This document shows, one piece after another, positions 47,264-58,364 of a stretch of 64,000 bases of DNA. The position numbers were made by a program, and so were the translations under genes. The stretch comes from Cryptomeria japonica (Eukaryota > Streptophyta > Pinopsida > Cupressales > Cupressaceae). The DNA is taken from positions 24,122,501 to 24,186,500 of the forward strand of contig NC_081413.1 in NCBI RefSeq assembly GCF_030272615.1, written 5' to 3'. Within the stretch, counting starts at the first letter, position 1. Each line of letters begins with the position of its first letter. A model generated the notes under the pieces. The model searched no databases and was not told the DNA's origin. It saw only the letters and a list, made by a program, of their open reading frames with translations.

Positions 47264-47690
47264 AATACAATGAACCCAAGAACACTAAGAGGGGGGGGGG
47301 GGGGGGGGGGTGAATCAGTGTTCTGCCAGTAAAACAAGATTTGAACCTTTGTCCATCATCAATGGAAGTTGTAAGTGAAGTTAGTCCATCAAAAGAATTA
47401 GCAATATTAGCAATCTTTTCATGTAATTCCTTTAACCTCTGATCTACATTAGCTGTAAGAATTTGTATATTACAATAGACCCTGTAGATGTTAGCACATT
47501 GTTTCAAATAATTTTCAATGAGTCCGAGTTTCTCTTCAACCTTCCTCTTCTTTGTCTCAATAATCTAGTCAAAAGATGCTTTCTTGTCTGAAATCTGCTG
47601 CAATGACTGAAAGTTTTTTAGATATGTGTTATGTTAATACCTCAAGCTTGCCAAAAGGGCTTGCTTCATTTTTAATCATGCAATTGGGAA
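47264..47690 (-). mobile_element. Inverted D-family fragment (LTR end plus ORF2 tail)
   Basis: On the minus strand, 47690-47365 matches the ORF2 helical tail of D (ANIYRVYCNIQILTANVD here, TNIYRVYCNIQILTTNAD at about 45730). It is joined near 47365 to an LTR 3' end that finishes TTCCAACA at 47264. Most of the LTR between is deleted. Confidence 0.75.
47291..47310. repeat. Run of 20 G
   Basis: Homopolymer in the inverted LTR end; the G LTR has 15 G at the equivalent place (47794-47808). Length may be unreliable in any assembly. Confidence 0.9.
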
Positions 47691-47753
47691 TAATTATTTT
47701 TTAAGAGTAATATTTATATTTATACCAAAATAGATTTCTGCAAAATAACCATA

Positions 47754-47758
47754 CACTC
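47754..47758. repeat. Left target-site duplication of solo LTR G
   Basis: CACTC, repeated at 48599-48603. The unoccupied site is visible at 41881-41885. Confidence 0.93.
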
Positions 47759-48598
47759 TGTTAGATGCTAGGACAGTCCCAAAGACACTGAGAGGGGGGG
47801 GGGGGGGGTGATTCAGTGTCTTACCGGTAGATGAAAGATTTAAACTTATTTGCAACTTTACAACCCAAATCAATATACCGGTAAACAAATAATAATGAAG
47901 TAAAGAGAAACAAAAGTATAACCATCAATGCACACCATAACACAAATATTTTTGGAGAGGAAACCCGGTAAGGGAAAAACCTCGATGGGATTTGTGACCC
48001 ACAATATTTAATCACTGGCCACTATGAATAAATATTACTGTACATGCAGGAAGGCCAACAACCTAGAGTTCACTGCTCAACACAAAATGGAGTCCCACTG
48101 ACTACAAAATGATGGTTAAATCCAATAATAATGTACTACTTCAAAATAGCATCTGCAATGCTGGATTCAGTACTAGTTTAAGCTATGTCTGATACCTCTA
48201 CCAAAACCTTGCTTCGCTCTGCTCTGTACTTATTCACTCTAAAAAATAAATACATCAAATTGCATATAATTATTCGCTAACATATACTGCTTCCATACAT
48301 TACATAATTTAATTTCAAAATGACCTACAAGATCTCATACATATATGAGTCCTTACAATACATCATGTCGGCTATACAAACATAATTACAATACAAAACA
48401 ATATTATTTCCAAGTCATCTTAGAGTGCTGGTGTGATCTACTGTCAGTGTAGACTAGATATCGGTGTGAATAAACTTGTAGTGCCTGCCACTACCAGTAG
48501 ATGATGTCTGTCGCCGGTGTAACCTGTGAACCATGTTACCAGTTGGTTGCCATCAATGACAACATCAACCATTCTGATCTGAGTGTATAATGCCAACA
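47759..48598 (-). mobile_element. Solo LTR G (copia-like)
   Basis: 840 bases, TG...CA ends (minus strand TGTTGGCATTATAC to GCATCTAACA), flanked by CACTC on both sides, with no interior. It carries the quasi-palindrome GTTGTCATTGATGGCAAC and a 15-C run near its 3' end like its relatives. It was left by LTR-LTR recombination of a full element. Confidence 0.93.
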
Positions 48599-48603
48599 CA
48601 CTC
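48599..48603. repeat. Right target-site duplication of solo LTR G
   Basis: CACTC. Confidence 0.93.
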
Positions 48604-48689
48604 TACTTAAGAGAACAAAAAATTTAATATTGGATATGTAAATGAAAAATCAACTTATATCATGATCTAATTTCCATAAAATGTTGATG

Positions 48690-49143
48690 TTTAGTTATGC
48701 CTATAAGGCCTACCTTTAATAGTTGTATTTAATTAAGGCAAAAAAAGGTTTTGAAGGGATCTAAAACCCTTTAACAAAAACAAAGATCAAGCTAGACTTG
48801 ACAAGGAGTTACGCCAACAAAGATCACTAAAACTGAACAACCCCATAAATAACATTATCTACATTACAACAAAGGGGCATAGGCCATACCAAGCGAAAAG
48901 ACAAAAATAGGAACTAGCAAAAAAAACCAGACATAAAAAACCAACAAAGAACTAGCACAGACACAAAAACAAACCAACCCTAGTCCAACAATTCCATTGA
49001 CTGTTCCATCTCTTTATCAATCTCAATCATAGTGTTGGTGATCTTCTTGAGCTTTTGAAACTCAAGAGGAGGTCCAACTACCTTTCTCTTCAACATACTT
49101 CTTGTCCGTTTGTTGGGTCCTAAGGAGATGTCCTGCTCAGTAT
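48690..49143 (-). mobile_element. LINE 3' end fragment
   Basis: On the minus strand the first part encodes a short tail (DISLGPNKRTRSMLKRKVVG ... MEQSMELLD, stop) followed by a T-rich untranslated region with GGGTTTTAGATCCCTTCAAA, ending in TTTTTTTGCCTTAATTAAAT. This is the style of plant LINE 3' regions. Element C is inserted at its upstream side. There is no A tail and no target duplication, so the call is moderate. Confidence 0.5.
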
Positions 49144-51199
49144 TGTTGTGACGTTTTCACACATCAACCCATTGCAAATGGAGACCCCCTACTTTTTAGG
49201 CCCCTTCAGTCTTTTGGCTTTATTGCAATAGTCTCGTCAGTCTCTCTTCTTTGCAAGTGTTTGGGGGTCATATTGATTAAGTTTGTTTTTCGTTTGAGCA
49301 AATTTGGTTAAGTCTAGGACTCATTTTGTTAATTTTAAAGCTTTTGACTTCAGTCCTAGATTTTAGGGGTTTCTTTTAGGGTTTTGAAAAAATTGAACTT
49401 AGAACTGGAATCGGGACCCTTCAAGGAACCTCCCAGTAAAATTTGAGCGAATTCTAAAAATTTACTATTTTTAGTAAGTTTTTAAAATTTTTTTTAGTAA
49501 GTTCTTTTCTGACCTATTTTGCCCAAACCTTCACATTTTGAAACACTTACTATTTGAGAAAATCTATTTTTGGCAGGATCTTCATAGGAAAACACTGAAA
49601 GTTGAATATCTCTGAAGACGTTGATGACTGAACGTTCTTGAAGACCATTTCTAAATCCAGAAGAGTTAGAAGGTAGACAAGTTGGATAAAAAAAATGGTT
49701 AAGTTTGGAACTCCTATTCTAGAAGAGGAAAGCATGCAAAATCGTCCAAGTCTGGAAATTCACATCAATCCACCAATGTCATCCTGATCCGAAAATGGCC
49801 TGAAATTTGACTAAATCTGAAAACTTGAAAAGTCTTTCTAAATCCAGAATTTGCATTATGATTCCTAGGGACCTGAAACCTCTCTCAAACATCCTGACAA
49901 TATATATGAAATATAACTTAGAGTATAAGAAAGGAAAAAGGCATATTGAAGATGCCACTTATACTTAAATGTTATATTTCATATATATCCTGATGAAGAG
50001 AATCAGGAAAAATCATGAAAATCCTTCCCCAAGTAAATTCAACACCCAAGTTTGGCCAAGGGCACCAAACAAAGGAGTCCATGGAGAACATGGAGAATGT
50101 GAAAATCCGTGCCTAGGTGGTTTTAGCGCCCATACTTCACCAAGGGCGCCAAAGTGAAGTTGACATGTAAAGCATGGAAAATTGTAAATTCCACCACTTC
50201 CTGAAAATTCCGCCCTACTCCAAGGGAGGGCACCAAAGTGGAGTGCTCAAGGAGGGAAGGAAAAAGTATGAATTCCATGACCAAGAGAAAAATCCACCCA
50301 AGACATTTGGAGGGCGCCAAAGTAGGGTATGCATGGCGCCAAAGTAGGGTATGCATGGAGAGATGGAAAAATTATGAATTCTATGACCAAGAGAAAAATC
50401 TGCCCAAGACATTTGCATGATGCCATATTAGGGTATGCATGGAGAGATGGAAAAAGTATGAATTCCATGACCAAGAGCAAAATCCGCCCAAGACATTTGC
50501 ATGGCGCCAATGTAGGGTATGCATGGAGAGATGGAAAAAGTATGAATTCCATGACCAAGAGAAAAACACGCCCTAGCACCAAGGAGGGGTGCCAAAATGG
50601 AATGCTTAGGGAAGATGAACAAGGAATGAAATTCCTTCCACAAAGAAAAATAGTGCCTAGACATGAGGGAGGGTGCTAAAATGGATGACTCATGGAAAAC
50701 TTTGAAAATCATGAATTCCTTGGCCAAGTCAAAATGCCACCTAGGAACAAAGGAGGGTGCTAAAGTAGTACGCTCATGGACAATAGAAAAAATGATGAGA
50801 TCCTCCTCCATGTTGAGTTTTTGCCCAAATCCCGAGGAAGGCGCCAAAATTGAGGTCTCATGGATGTAAGAAAAGGCTGTGAGTTCCTCCTCCATGGTGA
50901 AAATCTGCCTAAGCACTCAAGAAGGTGCCAAAACACACAAGGCGTGGAAGATGGAGAAATTTCAAGATTCAAGGGATGATGGATAATTTAAACGAAGTAT
51001 GAATTCCTCCTTCAGTGTGAAATTCTGCCCATGTATATGGAAGGGCACCAAAATGCCTAGGCTTTGGAAAATGTGTAAAGGATGACTCCCTTCATCAAGC
51101 CAGTTAAGTGCCCAAGTTCAAAGATAGGAAAGGAAGGTTTAAATGATGAATTCAACCATGCAAAATGAATTCCATGCTAAAGCTGGAAAACTAAGAAAA
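49144..51199 (+). repeat. 5' LTR of element C, truncated
   Basis: Matches 61202-63376. Much of it (50100-51190) consists of diverged 80-95-base units around GGCGCCAAA...CATGGA...GAATTCC. Confidence 0.88.
50257..50566 (+). repeat. 84-bp tandem repeat in element C LTR
   Basis: Three to four units of 84 bases starting GAAAAAGTATGAATTCCATG and containing GCCCAAGACATTTGCATGGC. 84 is a multiple of three, so both strands show repetitive ORFs that are not genes. A short internal duplication (GGCGCCAAAGTAGGGTATGC) is at 50307-50340. Confidence 0.92.
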
Positions 51200-51208
51200 G
51201 ACCTTCTA

Positions 51209-52320
51209 CATTTGAAAGGATCCAAATTTTGGTTTCAGGGGCCTTCTACGCAGCGAAAGAGCAGATCTTTGAAGACCTCAAAAACGTTCAACATCCATCC
51301 ATCAAGCATTCATCAATTTCATTCATCCATTTAGGGCTTTGAAGACATTGAAGAGCAATAAGGGATCACTGACTGAAGATTGGCTTGTACCCCTCCCTTG
51401 GGGTTGGGTATGATTTCATGTTGTTTTCATGTCTTTGCATAAGCCTCATTATATCATTTGTATTCATGCTTTAGATCACCCTGCATCTTGGTTTGGAGCA
51501 TTTACATAATCATTTACAAGAAATTAGGGTTTACTTTCTAGGTTGCTCTAGTTTGCTTCCTTGCATTTTAGGATCTTGCACACACAAAAGGTCTGCACAC
51601 ACACACACTACTTTTACAATACAACTTTTCTATTCGTGGAGGTGGAAATCACCAAAGCGGGGGTTTGACTAAGGCAAAACCCTATATAGCCGCCCACCAT
51701 GACTTTTCAGATATAAGTGCAGATTTCGGGATTCGGATGACGCCGCAAGTTGCAGATCCGGCAAAAGCAGACAGAAATTGAGCTACATACCAAATTTCAG
51801 GGCAAAAGACCAGGACAGGGGCGTGGGGCGCCCTGGTCCTACCACGATAGGGGCGCTAGGTGCCCTGGTCCCTGGGACAGGGGCGCTGGGCGCCCTGGTC
51901 CTTTTGTCAGACAACAAGTTTCAGCATTTTCGACAGCTTTTCAGGTTGCAAAACAGCAGTTTCAGGAGCAGAATCAGGACAGTGGCACCTGCGCCCCCAT
52001 CCTGAACATTTTCACTCAGATTTTAACTCTGGGTATGCATCTGCATTCTTGTCTTTGTGTTTACAGCTTTCCATTGTTTAATTTCAATTCTACAATCTTG
52101 TTATTAGTTCATACTTGCACTTTGGGGTTAGGAATTGAACTTGCATCATTTTATCTTTCAATTACAACAAAGGAATAGAAACCCTAATAGGTAGCCTGTG
52201 GCTCTCTCTTTAAAAAGAAGTAGCCAATTGTGTGATACCTCTAGGCTCTTTCGTATTCCACAATGTGTGTCAAAAGGTAGGATTAGGGCATGTTAGCCTA
52301 GTCTCGCTTTTTCCCCTATA
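51209..52320 (+). repeat. 5' LTR of element B, 5'-truncated
   Basis: Matches 57255-58364. The first 530 bases of the LTR are missing, replaced by element C LTR sequence. Contains the repeated GGGGCG(C)TGGG(C)GCCCTGGTCC phrase near 51820-51900. Confidence 0.9.
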
Positions 52321-52325
52321 GATTT

Positions 52326-52345
52326 TGGTGAACCCGACGTGAATC
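52326..52345 (+). other. Primer-binding site of element B (tRNA-Trp type)
   Basis: TGGTGAACCCGACGTGAATC, five bases after the LTR, identical to element A. Confidence 0.77.
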
Positions 52346-52521
52346 TTATTATCGCTTTCTCTTGCATTGCATTTGTTAGATCTAGATCTAGATTTACTGT
52401 GTTTCATTTAAGTTTCATTTTCATTAAAAAAAAGAAAAGAAAAAAAAGACGGAAAAGAAAGAGTGTGTTTCTTTGTTTCTTTGCATTGTGTGTTTAAGTT
52501 TTATGCAATTTTTATTTCAAA
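52346..52521 (+). other. Leader of element B
   Basis: Untranslated, with the triple GATCTA repeat near 52379 and an A-rich tract (52425-52460). Confidence 0.5.
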
Positions 52522-54837
52522 ATGTCAGATTTTTATTTGCAAGATGTTCATATTTATGATGATGTATGCAATTATGTTGATTATGAGTATAGCCAAGATG
52601 AATTAGATGAAGCTTTAGATGAGTTTTTGAACCCTAAAGATACCAAACCTTCATTTTACCAAAAACTCATAAACATTGTTACTATGCCATTTCGTTGTGA
52701 TGAGAAAGATAAGTCGAATGATTCCTCTCAAGGGTACATTCCTATCAACTCTTCCACTAAATCTAGTAACATGGTTGTTTTCAATGATCCCCTCTATGAA
52801 GAGATGTCTCCTTTTGAATCAAAAGATAATCCTTTTAATCGATATGATCACGCTTTGTTGGATGATGCTCTTGATGACTTTGTGGCTTTATCAAAATCTT
52901 TAGAAAAGAACAAAACTTCTAAATTAGTTAACATGATAAACCTGAATGAGCATAATAAGCCTCTCTTTGAAGTCCAAGGTGCTTATCCTTCTCCCACCTT
53001 TCAAGTTCCTAAATCACCTCTCCTTACTGTCCAAGGAGGGTATGGTCATGATTCCTTTTTAACTCTGAATAAACCTATCATCACTGTGCAAGGAAGAAAA
53101 CCTATAAGTCCTTACAGTTATGCCAAGCAATTAACAAGAGAGAGTTATAATGCGGTTGCCCATACTTATAATACTAGAAATAATAGGCAGCCTAATCCTC
53201 CTCCTATTACTCCAGCTTCTCTTCCTAATCCTCAACCAATTCTTCCGCAAGCTCCACGTATTTCACAAATTCTTAGTAAGGACTATGATCTTATTGAACA
53301 ACTTAAAACTACTCCGGCAAAGATTTCTATTTGGGATTTAGTTCAAAATTCACCTGCCTATCATGGGATGTTACAAGATGCTTTAAAAAATTTAGATGTC
53401 CCACCTGCAGTGACACCTAATAATAATAATAATAACATGGCTTCCCTGATTGATTCTACAAGAAAACCCAAAGCTCAAATTGTGTTCACACAAGATGAGT
53501 TACCTTCTCATGAAATTCAAAATCAATATGATCCTCTTATGATTGTAGTTATTATCAATGAAAGTGCTATAAGATGAACCCTTGTGGACAATGGATCTGA
53601 CCTTAATGTTTGTAGTATTGATTTATTGGACAAGCATAATGTGGATCATTCTCTCATTAAACGTTCTTCTATTTCTATTCGAGGCTTTGATAATGTGGGT
53701 AAAGAATGTTTGGGTATCATAATCTTACCTATTATAGTAGGTCCTGTTACTTTACCTACACCTATTCATGTCATCTCTGGTAATTTGACTTACAATCTTC
53801 TATTAGGGAGACCTTGGCTTCATAGTATGCAAGCTGTCCCCTCAACTTTGCATGGGCGAGTCAAATTAATTTATGACAATATAACATACACCTTGCTAGC
53901 TAATACTAATCTTCAAGAACCATTACGAACTGGATCTTCTTGTTCAACTACTTCCAATCCTTCTACCACTTCAAATGCATCTACTTCCTTTAAGGATTTT
54001 GTCCCCCCTAGTACTCTTGATCCTTCTACTCAATCAGAATCTTCTCCCAAAGATATCTTTTCTCCCGAAAAGGCTCTCTTGGATGATGATTGGGGATCTT
54101 TAGACTTTAACCCTACTTTTGTAGGAGAATATAGAGTGCCTAAGATTGAGAAGGGAAAATCTAAGGAAGAAACTAAAGAGAACCCCACTTTGTCTAAGCA
54201 ATTCAGTAACAACTTTGTGGCTACCTCCGATTCAAATAACTCTTCAAAATCTTTCTCTAATACAAATAGCACTGAGACCTATGGGGCATCACCATCCCTC
54301 TCTGATTTAGCATCCCTTCATGGTCGTGGTTTTCACATTTTGGCTAAGAGTGGCTATAGTGGAAGTGGTTGTGGCACAAATGAACAAGGAATTAAAGTTC
54401 CTTTAGAACATAACATGCATGAATATTCATTTGGACTTGGATATAATCTTTCTAAGCCCACCAAAGCATCTAAAAGACCATCTCTCAATGTGAATGCTAT
54501 ATTTAGTAGTGATGATGATCTCACTTCAACTAAATCATCTTCTACTTCTATCAACTCTCATTCCCCTCATTAGGAAATCTTGGCGATGAACAAATCTCTT
54601 TATGACTCCCCTCAAATTTCTAAATCAACTTATGAATCTTTATCTCCTATTCATCATAAAGTCCTTTCCTCCAGGGATAAGGCTCTAATAAATTACACTC
54701 ATCCCTCTTCTAAGATTTCTTGTGACTTTTCTTCTTCAATTTTTATCATTTTATACATGTTTTTGATCTCACTTATAGTTGAGCATCTAGCATGTCATAT
54801 TCAAATACCTCATTTAGTCTATCATGTCTTTAAATAA
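52522..54837 (+). pseudogene. Element B gag-protease polyprotein
   Basis: One frame of about 770 codons broken only by TGA at 53575 (AGA/Arg in A) and TAG at 54571 (AAG/Lys in A). The N-terminus is acidic (MSDFYLQDVHIYDDV). Three VQG motifs (KPLFEVQGAY, SPLLTVQGGY, KPIITVQG) lie at residues 144-191. Then come NNRQPNPPP, YHGMLQDALKN, the protease signature TLVDNGSDLNVCSIDLL (about 53578) and YNLLLGRPWLH, a Ser/Thr-rich region, GSLDFNPTFVGEYRV, a Gly-rich GYSGSGCGTNEQG, and a hydrophobic C-terminus IFIILYMFLISLIVEHLA before TAA. The start is the first ATG after the leader. The VDNGS triad suggests a retropepsin; the gag part matches no fold I know. Confidence 0.88.
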
Positions 54838-56710
54838 CATTAATGGCTATTATGTTGCTCATCATTATGTGACATTGGTAGCTCATTTACTGAGGGCTCA
54901 TTGTCATTCATGATGGTACAATTTCAAGTGCAATCATATTTTTGAAGCAACATAATAGCCTAATTTTCTATGTTATCTCTTGTTCCTATGGGGACAAGAG
55001 TGATTTCATACATCTCTTCTTTTTATGGTTAAAATTTCCCTTTGGGGTTATAGTGTGGAAATATTGATCATCTTTTCTTTAGAATCCTCTTTTTCTAGAT
55101 ATGGGAGAAGATGTGTATTCTCTTTCTTATCCTACCCACTTCTTGTGAGGAGCATTTTACATACACTAATGTCTTGCTTGCATGAACTCATGTGAGTATG
55201 TAGTACATTTTGCTTATGTCTAAATCTCTCCCTAGAAGATTGTGTAAGCCCTTCTCATTGTCCTTATCCTTGGGAGGCAATGATCTTTCCTTATTTTTAT
55301 CTAAGGATCCACTTTTTCCTATTTCGTGGATGGTGTGAAATTTATTACTTGATGTTATTCCTTGTATGCATTTGTTGTTGTTTGTTCAAGGATTCTATCT
55401 TACAAGAGGTGTAAGTCCTTGACTACAACCTCTTTTGCACTTGGTAAAATACATCCATAATGAATTCACTCTCCCAATTGGGTTAAAAAGAGCGTCATCC
55501 TTCATTAAGAATCACTTTCACCTCGTAAAAGAAGGAAGTATTGCATTCTTATTCTCTTCTTTGTCTTATTCTAGAAGATGTTATATTTGTCTAAGACAAT
55601 TCCTCTTGGGGATAGGTGTCTTTTGTACAAAGATCTCTTCTCCTCTAAGGATCTCCTTTACACATACTACAAGATATCCCTTTTCAACTATCTTATCCTT
55701 GCTTAAAGAGTGCAAAACTCTCTTGCTTGGATCTATGACATTGTTGCATTTTTGGGGTATCTTCTTTTGTGATGAAGGTAGGTATCCTTGTTCTACTTTG
55801 CTTATGACATAAACATTACACTTTTTGAGCAATGGGTCATTCTCGGAACTAGGGCATAGACTCTTAGAGCGAGATGTCTCCATTTTTCTTTTATGCAAGG
55901 AGATTATTCTCGAAACCAGAGCACAGACTCTTAGAGAGAGATGTCAGGATTTTGTACTATACATATACAGGTTGTAGCATACTCGGGCATAGACTCCTAT
56001 GAGGTGCTTCTAACCTCCCTTACACACACATGCACGAGGTTGAGTGGAACTAGCGGCATAAGGCTAGACATTCTCACTCTCCTCCCTTACATGGATCACC
56101 TAGACAGACTCTAGGGGCTAGTTTTCCATGTCCTTTTCCCATGGATCACCTAGACAAGATCTAGGGGCGAGAAGTCCATGTTTTCTCTCTCACTATTCTT
56201 CTCATGGATCACCAATGTGTGTATTCATGCTTTTTTCCTTTCTTTTCTTCTCTTTGCATTTTGTTTCCATTTACATCCTTCATCTTGTGTTAGAGAACTC
56301 TCAAATCCTCACACTCTTTGTTGTGTTGGAATTGAGATTTAGTCCTCTTTCTTACCAAATGATTCTCCATTAGTTTTTGATCTCATATCAAATCTTCTTG
56401 TGAGCATTTGTCATCAATATTCTTTAACAATTCGAAGTGGTAAACATGATACCCTGTTTCAACTCACTAAAATTAGCAAGCCGAAATAGGGGGGGCATAT
56501 AGCTACCCTCAAATTTTCATCACCTTCCTTAGTAAGCATTAGGTGATTTTGTGATCTAACGTGTCTTTTGTAGGGTGTGGTTCCTAACTGTGTACTGTAG
56601 ATACCGCTGGGGGCTTCGTTCGACAGACTTATGGATATATCCTTTTTCAAATAATGTTTACTTTTCTGTACTTTAGCTTGCATATGCACGTAGTGTTCAT
56701 ATGACCGCTA
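54838..56710 (+). other. Element B non-coding region, no pol
   Basis: T-rich sequence without coding potential, although pol would lie here in a complete element. Short direct repeats are present: CATAGACTCTTAGAG-like at about 55856, 55926 and 55991, and CATGGATCACCTAGACA at about 56091 and 56143 with a partial copy at 56204. Confidence 0.7.
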
Positions 56711-56724
56711 AAGTGGGGGCTAAA
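56711..56724 (+). other. Polypurine tract of element B
   Basis: AAGTGGGGGCTAAA directly before TGTAGCG of the 3' LTR. Confidence 0.85.
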
Positions 56725-58364
56725 TGTAGCGTCGTAAATTGTACGCACTTGCAAGGGTGGTACAATTTCACACTTGGTTTAGCACCCGCCTTGGCGCATT
56801 TTGCATTTTGCAATGCATTTCCCCTTTAGCACTTAATTAGGTCTAAGGTTCTATTTTTATCATCTCCTGTATCATAAAGTTGGGCCCTTTTCATTAAAGT
56901 GTGCCCCTTTTATTTTATTCCTCCAATACATCATTTAATCAAAAACCCTAATTAGGTCCTATTTTGAACTTGGGGGCTTGATTTCGGGGGTGAAAACATC
57001 TTGAAATTAGCTGTAACTTCAGGATTTTCTCTAAAATCATCATATCCGACGGCCCTAAAAATTTGGTGAAAAGTTGTCGGGACCATGGCGCTCGGAGTGC
57101 ACATGGTCCCGGACATTTTTCCCGAAATTTTAGGAGCGCAATCCAATCATAAAATAAAGCTTAACCCCAAGAAATTGGCGGGAGATTCAATCTCTAGGTC
57201 GGCCAAAAGTTGAAATTAAGACCTAGGGTTTCATATATAAGAGCTCTCTTTCTTCATTTGAAAGGATCCGAATTTTGGTTTCAGGGGCCTTCTATGCAGC
57301 GAAAGAGCAGATCTTTGAAGACTTCAACAACATTCAACATCCATCCATCAAGCATTCATCAATTTCATTCATCCATTTAGGGCTTTGAAGACATTGAAGA
57401 GCAATAAGGGATCACCGACTGAAGATTGGCTTGTACCCCTCCCTTGGGGTTGGGTATGATTTCATGTTGTTTTCATGTCTTTTCATAAGCCTCATTATAT
57501 CATTTGTATTCATGCTTTAGATCACTCCGCATCTTGATTTGGAGCATTTACATTATCATTTACAAGCAATTAGGGTTTACTTTCTAGGTTGCTCTAGTTT
57601 GCTTCCTTGCATTTTAGGATCTTGCACACACACAAGGTCTGCACACACAAACTACTTTTACAATACAACTTTTCTATTTGTGGAGGTGGAAATCACCAAA
57701 GCGGGGGTTTGACTAAGGTAAAACCCTATATAGGTGCCCACCATACCTTTTCAGATATAAGTGCAGATTTCGGGATTCGGATGACGCCGCAAGTTGCAGA
57801 TCCGGCAGAAGCAGACAGAAATTGAGCTACACACCAAATTTTAGGGCAAAAGACTAGGACAGGGGCATGGGGCACCCTGGTCCTACCAGGATAGGGGCCC
57901 TGGGCACCCTAGTCCTTGGGACAGGGGCGCTGGGCGCCCTGGTCCTTCCGTCAGACAACAAGTTTCAGCATTTCCGACAACTTTTTAGGTTGCAAAACAA
58001 CAGTTTCAGGAGCAGAATCAGGACAGTGGCGCCCGCGCCCCCGTCCTGAACATTTTCACTCAGATTTTAACTCCAGGTACGCATCTGCATTCTTGTCTTT
58101 GTGTTTACAGCTTTCCATTGTTTAATTTCAATTCTGCAATCTTGTTATTAGCTCATACTTGCACTTTGGGGTTAGGAATTGAACTTGCATCATTTTATCT
58201 TTCAATTACAACAAAGGAATAGAAACGCTAATAGGTAGCCCATGGCTCTCTCTTTAAAAAGAAGTAGCCAATTGTGTGATACCTCTAGGCTCTTTCGTAT
58301 TCCACAATGTGTGTCAAAAGGTAGGATTAGGGCATGTTAGCTTAGTCTCGCTTTTTCCCCTACA
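56725..58364 (+). repeat. 3' LTR of element B
   Basis: 1640 bases, TGTAGCGTCG to CCCCTACA; related to the element A LTRs. Confidence 0.92.
57234..57240 (+). promoter_or_regulatory. Candidate TATA box in element B LTR
   Basis: TATATAA followed by GAGCTCTCTTTC. Placed about 510 bases into the LTR, as expected for a U3/R boundary. The part is lost from the 5' LTR. Confidence 0.5.

Larger units (their letters stand above)
51209..58364 (+). mobile_element. Element B: non-autonomous Ty3-type element of the A family
   Basis: The 5' LTR (5' third missing) 51209-52320, interior 52321-56724 and 3' LTR 56725-58364. The tRNA-Trp-type primer site and the polypurine tract AAGTGGGGGCTAAA are intact. It encodes a single gag-protease ORF and then 1.9 kb without pol. 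Same organisation as reassembled element A, so this is a stable family rather than one damaged copy. It sits inside element C. Confidence 0.9.

Noticed and set aside
50257-50566. Possible CRISPR-like spaced repeats
   Set aside because: Units are contiguous tandem copies within an LTR of a eukaryotic element, with no constant repeat and unique spacer pattern.
50428-50916. Long minus-strand ORFs across the C LTR (also 62602-63090)
   Set aside because: They arise from 84-base tandem units, which keep any open frame open on both strands. No start context or domain is present.
55435-55898. ORFs of 125 and 105 codons in the B non-coding region
   Set aside because: They overlap on opposite strands, lack domains and have no open counterpart in element A.
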